From: Solirubrobacter deserti
GTDB taxonomy: Bacteria > Actinomycetota > Thermoleophilia > Solirubrobacterales > Solirubrobacteraceae
DNA: 64,000 nucleotides
NCBI RefSeq assembly: GCF_003344625.1
Contig: NZ_QPKJ02000001.1
Span: 992,001-1,056,000, forward strand
Reading direction: 5' to 3'
The notes beneath the pieces are model-generated. The model was not told the DNA's origin. It made no database searches and saw only the letters and a program-made list of their open reading frames with translations. Below are positions 26,218 through 32,871 of the stretch, piece by piece. Each line of letters starts with the position of its first letter. Positions within the stretch are counted from its first letter, which is position 1. A program made the translations under genes and the position numbers.

Positions 26218-27174
26218 TCAGTTGTTGGCGTGAAGTGCCGCGTTCAGGCCCTGCCAGCTGCCTGACCGCGGAAGCGCCTCGACCGTGCCGGTCTTCGAGT
26301 TGCGCCGGAACAGCAGGCCGTTCGCGCCGCTCAGGTCCCGTCCCTTGACGGTCTCACCGTCCGGCAACGTGACGACCGTGCCGGCCGTGACGTAGAGCCC
26401 GGCCTCGACCGTGCACTCGTCCCCGAGCGAGATGCCGATCCCGGCGTTCGCGCCCAGCAGGCAGCGCTCGCCGATCGAGATGACCTCGGAGCCGCCGCCG
26501 CTGAGCGTGCCCATGATCGACGCGCCGCCGCCGACGTCCGAGCCATCACCCACGACCACGCCGGCGCTGATCCGGCCCTCGACCATGCTCGTGCCGAGCG
26601 TGCCGGCGTTGAAGTTCACGAAGCCCTCGTGCATGACGGTCGTGCCCTCGGCCAGGTGCGCGCCCAGCCGCACGCGGTCGGCGTCCGCGACGCGCACGCC
26701 GGAGGGCGCGACGTAGTCGGTCATACGCGGGAACTTGTCGACGCTGAAGACCTGCAGCGCGATGCCCTCCCCACGCGCCTTGAGCTGCACCGCGGTGAGG
26801 TGGGCAGGGTCGACCGGGCCGGCGCTCGTCCACGCGACGTTCGGCAGTACGCCGAAGATGCCGTCGAGGCTGATCGAGTGCGGCTTGACGAGCCGGTGGC
26901 TGAGCAGGTGCAGGCGCAGGTAGGCGTCGGCGGTGTTGCGGGGCGGCGTGTTGAGGTCGGCGATCCGGGTCAGCACCGCGGCCTGGCGGACGTCGCGCAG
27001 CTCGTCGGTACGCAGGGCCGTCGGCAGGCCGTACTCGGACGCCTTCTCCGTGCTCAGCTGCGTGAGCGCCGACTCACCCTTGGAGCCGAGCTGCGGGTCG
27101 GGATAGAAGACCTCGAGGATGCGGTCGCCCGCGTACGTCGCCAGCCCGGCACCCCAGGCCCCACCTTCTGTCAT
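26218..27174 (-). CDS. dapD: 2,3,4,5-tetrahydropyridine-2,6-dicarboxylate N-succinyltransferase
   Basis: 318 residues, the size of actinobacterial DapD. The C-terminal half is a left-handed beta helix with hexapeptide-like repeats ([20 protein letters not shown], then [20 protein letters not shown] and [19 protein letters not shown]). The conserved [10 protein letters not shown] motif is present. It succinylates tetrahydrodipicolinate using succinyl-CoA, the entry to the succinylase branch whose next steps are DapC and DapE. Its ATG overlaps the stop of the NmrA-like gene upstream. Confidence 0.92.
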   Translation of the reverse strand: MTEGGAWGAGLATYAGDRILEVFYPDPQLGSKGESALTQLSTEKASEYGLPTALRTDELRDVRQAAVLTRIADLNTPPRNTADAYLRLHLLSHRLVKPHSISLDGIFGVLPNVAWTSAGPVDPAHLTAVQLKARGEGIALQVFSVDKFPRMTDYVAPSGVRVADADRVRLGAHLAEGTTVMHEGFVNFNAGTLGTSMVEGRISAGVVVGDGSDVGGGASIMGTLSGGGSEVISIGERCLLGANAGIGISLGDECTVEAGLYVTAGTVVTLPDGETVKGRDLSGANGLLFRRNSKTGTVEALPRSGSWQGLNAALHANN

Positions 27175-28031
27175 GCCTGCTCCTTGAATGCGTCCACGTG
27201 ATCCTTCGCGAACTCGTCGATCGTGCGCGGGTCACGGCCGAGCGCGTCCTTGACGCCCGAGGTCACCATCTGCAGCCCGCCGCCGGCGTACTGCTCGAAC
27301 TGCTCGGTCAGCCCTTCGGCGTTCCACGGCGGGACCCCCGCGCGGACGAGTTCGCGCTTGAGCGCCTCGACCGGGATCTCCTGCACCGTGACCTGACGGC
27401 CCGCGGCCGCGAACACCCGCTTGGCCTGGTCACGGTAGGACACCGGCTCGGGCCCGGAGAGCCCGTAGGCCTTGCCCTCGTGGCCCTCCTCGGTGAGCGC
27501 GACCGCGGCCACCTCGGCGACGTCGCGCGCGTCCACGATGCTGAACGCCGCGTCCGGCACGGGTGAGTAGAACGTCCCGTCCAGCACGCGCGCGCCCCAG
27601 CTGAGCGTGTTCTGCATGAAGCTCGTCGGGCGCAGCAGCGTCCACGCCATGCCCGAGTCCTTGAGCGCCTGCTCGACCTTCGCGTGCGTGCGGGCGAAGC
27701 GCAGCGGCGCCTCGGGGCTCGCGCCGATCACCGACAACTTGACGATGTGCTTGACGCCGGCCTCGCGCGCGGTCTCCAGGAACGCCTGCTCGAACTCGGA
27801 CTGCATCGGGCCCATCGGCGAGACCAGGTACGCGCGCTCGACGGCCTCCAGCGCCGGCCCGAGCGTGCGCGGGTCGCCCAGGTCGCCCGTGACCGGCTCG
27901 AAGCCCAGGTCGCGCAGGTGGTGGGCCTTGGTCTCGTCGCGCACCAGGGCGCGGGCCTCGGCGCCGCGGGCCTTGAGCGCCTTGAGGACCTCCATGCCGG
28001 TCGTCCCGGTCGCTCCGGTCACCAGCAGCAT
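27171..28031 (-). CDS. NAD(P)-binding NmrA-like atypical SDR
   Basis: 286 residues. A Rossmann fold begins [20 protein letters not shown] (GxxGxxG variant), followed by [11 protein letters not shown] and [14 protein letters not shown]. The catalytic Tyr of classical SDRs is not in its usual context, fitting the NmrA/QOR2-like atypical group, which either senses NADP or reduces quinones. It starts directly after the dapF stop codon and overlaps the dapD start by ATGA, so it lies inside a dapF-NmrA-dapD transcription unit. No DAP-pathway role is known for this family. Confidence 0.82.
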   Translation of the reverse strand: MLLVTGATGTTGMEVLKALKARGAEARALVRDETKAHHLRDLGFEPVTGDLGDPRTLGPALEAVERAYLVSPMGPMQSEFEQAFLETAREAGVKHIVKLSVIGASPEAPLRFARTHAKVEQALKDSGMAWTLLRPTSFMQNTLSWGARVLDGTFYSPVPDAAFSIVDARDVAEVAAVALTEEGHEGKAYGLSGPEPVSYRDQAKRVFAAAGRQVTVQEIPVEALKRELVRAGVPPWNAEGLTEQFEQYAGGGLQMVTSGVKDALGRDPRTIDEFAKDHVDAFKEQA

Positions 28032-28886
28032 CTATTCGGCCTCCATGTGTTGTTTGAGATCCTCTGGGGGGCTGCCGCCCCCCAGGCCCCCCGCTAGGAA
28101 CTCCTCGCTCAGTTGCGCGGCGTAGATGGGCTCGGCCCACCCGGTCAGGTCCACGTGCAGGGACTCGTCGACGTCGACGACCAGCTCGCCCCCGTCCAGC
28201 TGGACGGTCACGGGCGAGTCGCCGCCGCGGACCACGTGTGCCACCGCCGCGCCGCTCGCGCCGGTGCCGGAGGACAGCGTCTCCCCCACGCCGCGCTCGA
28301 AGATGCGCGCCCGGATCGTGTCCGGGGCCACTTCTTTCCAGAACGAGACGTTCGTGCGGTTCGGGAACAGGGCGCTGCGCTCGATCTGCGGGCCGATCGC
28401 CTGCAGATCGAGCGCGTCCGGGTCCTGGACGCGGATCGCGCACTGCGGGTTGCCGATGGCGACGTGCTGGAAGCGGTAGCCCGCGACCTCGCCGGTGCCG
28501 TCGGGCGGCCCGTCGGGATAGTTCGGGCTGGTGAGGCTGGCCCGGCCCATGTCCACCCGGCACGTGGTCGGGCTCAGGATCGTCGGCCGGATCTCCCCGG
28601 CGAGCGTCTGGATGGAGAACGTGTCCGCGTCCGTCCAGTGCCGGCGCAGGTACAGGATCGCCTCGCGCGCGCCGTTGCCGCTCAGCTCGGCCTCGCTGCC
28701 GTCCGGGTTGAAGATCCGCAGCCGCGCGACGTAGCCCGGCTCGTCCGGTTTGGTCAGCACGAGCACGCCGTCGGCGCCCGGCCCGAAGTGCGGATCGCAC
28801 AGCCGCTGGACGGTGTTCGGGGACAGCTCGACCTCCTCGAAGATGAGGTAGTCGTTGCCCAGCGCCTGCCACTTCTCGAAGCGCAC
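28032..28886 (-). CDS. dapF: diaminopimelate epimerase homologue with Ser/Ser in place of the catalytic Cys pair
   Basis: 284 residues with clear DapF architecture: WQALGNDYLIF, RIFNPDGSEAELSGNGAR, VAIGNPQCAIRV, LFPNRTNVSFW and RIFERGVGETLSSGTGASG. DapF normally converts LL-DAP to meso-DAP using two cysteines, in CGNGxR and in (A/S)CGTG. Here both are serine: Ser69 (AGC) and Ser206 (TCC). The usual His of GNPHC is Gln148. The other substrate-binding residues (Asn11, Asn60, Asn146, Asn179, Glu197, Arg198) are retained. The C-terminal 22 residues (from FLAGG) are an extra tail partly encoded by a palindrome. It may be a divergent epimerase or have another activity; the fold assignment is secure, the activity is not. 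Confidence 0.85.
   Translation of the reverse strand: MRFEKWQALGNDYLIFEEVELSPNTVQRLCDPHFGPGADGVLVLTKPDEPGYVARLRIFNPDGSEAELSGNGAREAILYLRRHWTDADTFSIQTLAGEIRPTILSPTTCRVDMGRASLTSPNYPDGPPDGTGEVAGYRFQHVAIGNPQCAIRVQDPDALDLQAIGPQIERSALFPNRTNVSFWKEVAPDTIRARIFERGVGETLSSGTGASGAAVAHVVRGGDSPVTVQLDGGELVVDVDESLHVDLTGWAEPIYAAQLSEEFLAGGLGGGSPPEDLKQHMEAE
28064..28085. repeat. 9-bp-stem GC palindrome inside the dapF 3' end
   Basis: CTGGGGGGC, loop TGCC, GCCCCCCAG; a perfect stem lying in the codons for the Gly/Pro-rich DapF tail (GGLGGGSPPED). A second C-run (GGCCCCCC) follows. It looks like a REP-type palindrome that has extended the reading frame. Confidence 0.45.
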
Positions 28887-28890
28887 GGTG

Positions 28891-29751
28891 TTAGATCATG
28901 GCGATCAGTTCGGCGGCGACGTCCTGCGGGGTGCGATCGGTCACGTCGATGCGGTGCGCGCCGGGCAGCTTGCGCAGCCACGTGAGCTGGCGTTTGGCGT
29001 ACCGGCGGGTGCTCGTCTTCATCGCCTCGACGTCCCCGTCCAGCAGCTCCTGGAAGCCCACGGCGCGGCGGGCGGTGGCGCTCGCGCGGTCGGCGACGGC
29101 GCGCACCTCGTCGGCCGCCCCGGCCGCGATCATCGCGTCGATCCGGGCCTCGATCCGCGCGTACAGCCGTTCGCGGTCCATCACCAGCGCGGCGAGCAGC
29201 GTCGGGTGGCGCGTGTGCTCGGTCCACAGCTGGTCGCTCGTCGTGTGCGGGTGCTGGCCCGTCGCGAGCAGCTCGTGCGCGCGGATGATGCGGTGCGTGT
29301 CCGTCGGCCGGATGTTGAGCTCCGGGGGCAGCTCGGCGTAGAGCTCGGCGAGGTCGCGGGCGGCGAGCGCTTCCCGGATCGCGGGGTCCACCGGCGGCCG
29401 CAGGTCCAGCTCGGCGAGCGCGGCCCGCAGATAGAGGCCGGTGCCGCCGACCACGATCGGCCGGCGCCCCTGCTCGATGAGCCCGTCGATCTCCGCGTGG
29501 GCGCGCTGGGCGAAGGCGCCGGCCGAGTAGGTCTGGTCGATCGGCACGAAGCCGAGCAGCCGGTGCTCGAGCCGGCCCTGCTCCTGCGCGTCGGCCGCGC
29601 CGGTGAGGATCGGCAGCCCCGCGTAGATCTGCATCGAGTCCGCGGACACCGCCACCGGGTCCTCCCCGCGCTCGCGCAGCGCGTCGGCGAGGGCGATGGC
29701 GACGGCGGTCTTGCCGACGCCCGTCGGCCCGAACACAGCGAAGACTTGCAC
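28891..29751 (-). CDS. miaA: tRNA dimethylallyltransferase
   Basis: 286 residues, GTG start. P-loop FAVFGPTGVGKTAVAIALAD, then SADSMQIYAGLPILTGA, VVGGTGLYLRAAL, RPTDTHRIIRAHE and RRYAKRQLTWLRKLP are all MiaA signatures. It isopentenylates A37 of tRNAs reading UNN codons; MiaB, encoded at 35.5 kb, then methylthiolates the same base. It ends 4 bp before the dapF start, so dapF is probably cotranscribed. Length is normal for bacterial MiaA. Confidence 0.93.
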   Translation of the reverse strand: MQVFAVFGPTGVGKTAVAIALADALRERGEDPVAVSADSMQIYAGLPILTGAADAQEQGRLEHRLLGFVPIDQTYSAGAFAQRAHAEIDGLIEQGRRPIVVGGTGLYLRAALAELDLRPPVDPAIREALAARDLAELYAELPPELNIRPTDTHRIIRAHELLATGQHPHTTSDQLWTEHTRHPTLLAALVMDRERLYARIEARIDAMIAAGAADEVRAVADRASATARRAVGFQELLDGDVEAMKTSTRRYAKRQLTWLRKLPGAHRIDVTDRTPQDVAAELIAMI

Positions 29752-29776
29752 GGCCCCGCAGTATCGTCACCATGGC

Positions 29777-30940
29777 ATGTCCGTCCGCATCGGAACCGGT
29801 CTGTCGAGGTTGGGGCAGCCGCGCGCAGCGGCGCTCGACGCCGCCTCCGCCGCGGCCGCCGAGCTCGGCGTCGCGCGCTGCGACCTGGCCGTCGTGTTCG
29901 CGTCCGGCACCGTGCTCGGAGCGCCCGAGCTGGTGCTCGAGGCGGTGCACGAGATCCTGCAGCCCGACGGCGTGATCGGGTGCGGCGCGGGCGGCGTGAT
30001 CGGGCACGGGCAGGAGGTCGAGGACGGCACCGCGGTGTCCGTCTGGGCGGCCACGCTCGGCGACGGGACGGCGACGACGTTCCACGCCGCGGTCGAGGAG
30101 CTCGAGGCCGGCACGGGCGCGCTGACCGGCATGGCCGACTTGACCGGCGCCGACGGCGCGATCCTGATCGCCGAGCCGGAGACGTTCCCGACCGACGCGG
30201 TGCTGCGCTTCCTGAGCGAGTCGACGCCGATGCTCCCGCTGATCGGCGGGCTCGCGTCCGGGCGCTCGCTGGACGACGAGGCGGTGCTGTTCATCGACGA
30301 GCGCGTCGTCACCGACGGCGCGGTGGGCGTCCGGCTCGACGGCGTGGAGATGCTCCCGGCCGTCTCGCAGGGCGCGGCGCCGATCGGCCCCGAGCTGACC
30401 ATCACCGCCGGCGAGGGCCGCGTGATCGGCGAGCTCGCGGGCAAGCCGGCGCTCGAGAAGCTGCGCGACACGATCGAGGAGCTGCCGCCGGAGGAGCTCC
30501 AGCTCGTCCAGGGCGGGCTGCTGATGGGGATCGTCGTGGACGCCAACAAGCCCGATTACCTGCAGGGCGACTTCCTCGTGCGCGGGCTGCTCGGCGCGGA
30601 CCCCGACACCGGGCAGGTCGCGCTCGCCGCCGACATCCACCCTGGGCAGGTCGTGCGGCTGCATGCGCGGGACGCCGAGAGCGCGGGGCGCGACCTGCGC
30701 GAGGCGCTGTCGATCCGCATGACCGCGTTGGGCGGCCGGACGCCCGCGGGGGCGCTGCTGTTCGCGTGCAACGGCCGCGGGCGCGGCATGTTCGGGCGCG
30801 AGGGCCATGATGTCGAGGCCGTGTCGGAGTCGCTCGCCGGCGCCCCGGCCGCCGGGTTCTTCGCCGCGGGCGAGATCGGCCCGGTCGGCGGCGGCTACTT
30901 CCTGCATTCCTTTACGGCCACGGTGGCGGTGTTCGCATGA
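29777..30940 (+). CDS. FIST N- and C-domain sensory protein
   Basis: 387 residues. The FIST_N domain covers about 20-210 (VIGCGAGGVIGHGQEVEDGT) and FIST_C about 215-370, ending with the diagnostic LFACNGRGRGMFGREG and the FFAAGEIGPVGG motif. FIST domains are thought to bind small ligands, perhaps amino acids, in signalling proteins. This one has no attached kinase or GGDEF domain and no membrane helix. It is divergent from miaA and ATGA-coupled to the following SDR. Confidence 0.87.
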   Translation: MSVRIGTGLSRLGQPRAAALDAASAAAAELGVARCDLAVVFASGTVLGAPELVLEAVHEILQPDGVIGCGAGGVIGHGQEVEDGTAVSVWAATLGDGTATTFHAAVEELEAGTGALTGMADLTGADGAILIAEPETFPTDAVLRFLSESTPMLPLIGGLASGRSLDDEAVLFIDERVVTDGAVGVRLDGVEMLPAVSQGAAPIGPELTITAGEGRVIGELAGKPALEKLRDTIEELPPEELQLVQGGLLMGIVVDANKPDYLQGDFLVRGLLGADPDTGQVALAADIHPGQVVRLHARDAESAGRDLREALSIRMTALGGRTPAGALLFACNGRGRGMFGREGHDVEAVSESLAGAPAAGFFAAGEIGPVGGGYFLHSFTATVAVFA

Positions 30941-31728
30941 ACCTCGATGGTGCGCGGGTGTTGTTGACGGGCGCGACGGGCGGGCTCGGCCAGGCCATCG
31001 CGCGCGCGCTGCACGCGCGCGGCGCGACGCTGCTGCTGACGGGCCGCCGCGCGGACGTGCTGGAGCCGCTGGCGGCCGAAGTGGGCGGTGTCGCGTTCGC
31101 GTCCGATCTCGCGGACCGGGAGGCGGTTGCGGAACTGCTGGCGCAGACCGGCCGCGTGGACGTGCTGGTCGCGAACGCCGGGCTGCCGGCCAGCGGCGGG
31201 CTGCACTCGTTCTCGGTCGAGGAGATCGACCGCGCGCTGACGGTGAACCTGCGCGCGCCGATGCTGCTCGCGCACGCGCTCACTCCCGCGATGGTGCAGC
31301 GCGGCAGCGGGCACCTGGTGTTCATGTCGTCGCTTTCGGGCCGTGCGGCCGCGCCCGGCTCGTCCGTGTACGCGGCGACGAAGTTCGGCCTGCGCGGCTT
31401 TGGGCTCGCGCTGCGGGAGGATTTGGCCGGGAAGGGCGTCGGCGTGTCCGTCGTCCTGCCCGGGTTCATCCGCGAGGCGGGCATGTTCGCCGACTCCGGC
31501 GCCAAGCTGCCCGGCTACGTCGGGACCAAGCGGCCCGAGGACGTCGCGCGGGCCACGGTGAAGGCGATCGAGCAGAACCGTGCGGAGCTCGACGTCGCGC
31601 CCCTGCCGCTGCGGGCGGGCGCGCTGCTCGCGTCCGTGGCGCCCGGCCCGATCGGCGCCGTCCAGCGCAAGCTCGGGGCGGTCAAGACGTCCGAGGCGAT
31701 CGGGCGCGGGCAGACCGGCAAGCGCTGA
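30937..31728 (+). CDS. short-chain dehydrogenase/reductase
   Basis: 263 residues, classical SDR. Cofactor motif VLLTGATGGLGQAIARAL, VLVANAGLPASGG (NAG), catalytic Ser in VFMSSLSGR and YxxxK in SSVYAATKFGLRG. VVLPGFIREAGMF follows. The basic TGRRAD after beta 2 suggests NADP preference. It starts inside the FIST gene stop (ATGA). Substrate unknown. Confidence 0.88.
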   Translation: MNLDGARVLLTGATGGLGQAIARALHARGATLLLTGRRADVLEPLAAEVGGVAFASDLADREAVAELLAQTGRVDVLVANAGLPASGGLHSFSVEEIDRALTVNLRAPMLLAHALTPAMVQRGSGHLVFMSSLSGRAAAPGSSVYAATKFGLRGFGLALREDLAGKGVGVSVVLPGFIREAGMFADSGAKLPGYVGTKRPEDVARATVKAIEQNRAELDVAPLPLRAGALLASVAPGPIGAVQRKLGAVKTSEAIGRGQTGKR

Positions 31729-31799
31729 CTCGCGCCGCGCGCCGCGCGCGCCTGCGCTCGCGCCCGCCCTCACGCCGCGCGCTCGCGCCGCACAGGGGC

Positions 31800-32354
31800 T
31801 CAGCCGCCGTCACTTCTGCGTCCGTCGTCGGTCACGCCGTTCCCGCTGCCGGCGGGGTGCTCGGTGGCGCTGCCGACCGCGGCGAGGACCTCGTCGGCGA
31901 GGCGCGGGCCGTCGGCGTCTGACAGCGGCGTGGCCTGGATGCGGACGACGACCTCGTCGGCGTCGACCTCCTCGAGCGAGATGTTCGGCTCGCCGCGCGT
32001 GGGCGTGGAGATCGCCTCCTCGAGCATCGTCTGGATGTCGCTGGGACGGACATCGGGGCGCAGCCGGGCGCGCAGGTCGACGGCGGCGGGCTCGCGCAGC
32101 GGCACGATCGCGGCCGACAGGACGACGTTGTTCGGGACCATGATCGAGTCCTGGCCCTGGGCGAGCGTCGTGTACAGCAGGCCGAGACTGGAGATCACGC
32201 CCTCGACCTGGCCGGCGAGGCCGCCCGCCTGCAGGCGGACGCGGTCGCCGACCTTGAACGGGCGCACGGAGATCAGCACGAGGCCGGCGATCAGGTTCCC
32301 GAGCGTCTGCTGGGCGGCGAGGCCGAGCACGACGGCGGTGATGGCGCTCGGGCC
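31800..32354 (-). pseudogene. 5'-truncated MscS-family mechanosensitive channel gene
   Basis: The C-terminal 185 residues match MscS: the pore-lining/TM3 segment AITAVVLGLAAQQTLGNLIA, beta domain RPFKVGDRVRLQAGGLAGQV, then GLLYTTLAQGQDSIMVPNNV and a C-terminal alpha/beta domain. All transmembrane helices before TM3 are missing. Family similarity stops at about 32354; the open frame continues to 32414 through unrelated sequence (REAKTWSGPS) next to the first 99-bp repeat. I read it as a gene that lost its 5' part by deletion or rearrangement. A short beta-domain protein could still be made, but no ribosome-binding site supports it. Confidence 0.65.
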
Positions 32355-32426
32355 GCTCCACGTCTTTGCCTCGCGGCTCCTTGTCGCGCCGCTTGAGCGC
32401 CAACGCGCCAACAAGGCAAATCGCGC

Positions 32427-32454
32427 TAAAGGTTCGTCCGCGAGCGGCCGATAA
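32427..32454 (+). promoter_or_regulatory. FliA/WhiG-type promoter motif in repeat copy A
   Basis: TAAAG (32427-32431), 15 nt, GCCGATAA (32447-32454). This equals the sigma-28/WhiG consensus TAAA-N15/16-GCCGATAA at every consensus base. The expected start is near 32461, right at the foot of the hairpin at 32464-32481. No gene follows on this strand. Confidence 0.5.
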
Positions 32455-32463
32455 CCGAGTTAG

Positions 32464-32493
32464 ACCGCCCGCCGAGGCGGTTTTCGCGTTTCT
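32464..32493 (+). terminator. hairpin with T-rich tail in repeat copy A
   Basis: ACCGCC, loop CGCCGA, GGCGGT, followed by TTTCGCGTTTCT. It looks like an intrinsic terminator for plus-strand transcription, yet begins only about 10 nt after the promoter -10 motif. Confidence 0.45.
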
Positions 32494-32772
32494 GGGGCGC
32501 GCCCGCTTGGGTCTCCGTGCCGTCGCGTGGCGGCTGCGGTTCGGCTCGGGATTGGCCGTGTGGGTCGGGTCCTGTCCTCGTGGGACCTCCAAACGCCCAC
32601 GAGGCCACCCGCGCAAGGGGCGGTGCTGTCCGCTCCGTGTGGGGGCGCGGGGATCGCGGCCGCGCTGTCCGCTCCATGTGGCCGCGCGGCGATCGTGCCC
32701 CGCCGCGGCCGCCGTCGGCCTCCGTGCGGTCGCCTGCGGCGTCCGTGTGCGGGCGACCCGCCCTGGGCGTGC
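32494..32772. other. gene-less spacer with internal degenerate repeats
   Basis: No convincing coding frame on either strand: the frames are open only because of base composition and translate to Arg/Ala/Gly-rich sequence. It contains a tandem similarity (GCTGTCCGCTCC at 32625 and again at 32664, 39 bp apart) and a second pair around CTCCGTGCCGTCGC (about 32512) and CTCCGTGCGGTCGC (about 32722). This suggests local duplications. Confidence 0.55.
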
Positions 32773-32871
32773 GAGCGCCAACGCGCCAATACGGCGGAGA
32801 CCGCTAAAGGTTCGGGCGGCGGCTGCCGATGAACCGGATAGACCGCCCGCCGAGGCGGTTGTTGCGTTTCT
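32773..32871 (+). repeat. 99-bp direct repeat, copy B
   Basis: Second copy of the element at 32395. Promoter motif TAAAG (32805-32809), 15 nt, GCCGATGA (32825-32832). Its hairpin (ACCGCC...GGCGGT, about 32842-32859) lies directly downstream of the radical SAM gene's 3' end on the opposite strand, and the last two bases overlap that gene's stop codon. The hairpin could therefore also terminate the minus-strand gene. Confidence 0.75.

Larger units (their letters stand above)
32395..32493 (+). repeat. 99-bp direct repeat, copy A (sigma-28-like promoter plus hairpin)
   Basis: About 80% identical to the 99 bp at 32773-32871, with the same length and no gaps. Conserved blocks are GAGCGCCAACGCGCCAA, CGCTAAAGGTTCG, GCCGAT, TAGACCGCCCGCCGAGGCGG and GCGTTTCT. 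The unit combines a FliA/WhiG-type promoter motif and a GC hairpin. It lies 40 bp upstream (in genome order, beyond the truncated end) of the mscS remnant. Confidence 0.75.

Noticed and set aside
28032..28886. dapF as a PhzF-type isomerase
   Set aside because: The sequence retains DapF-specific motifs (GNGAR, GNPQ, ERGVGET, SGTG) and overall DapF layout, despite the missing cysteines.
32395..32493. The repeat as a riboswitch (for example c-di-GMP class)
   Set aside because: No known aptamer core is visible, there is no downstream gene, and the conserved boxes fit a promoter plus hairpin better.
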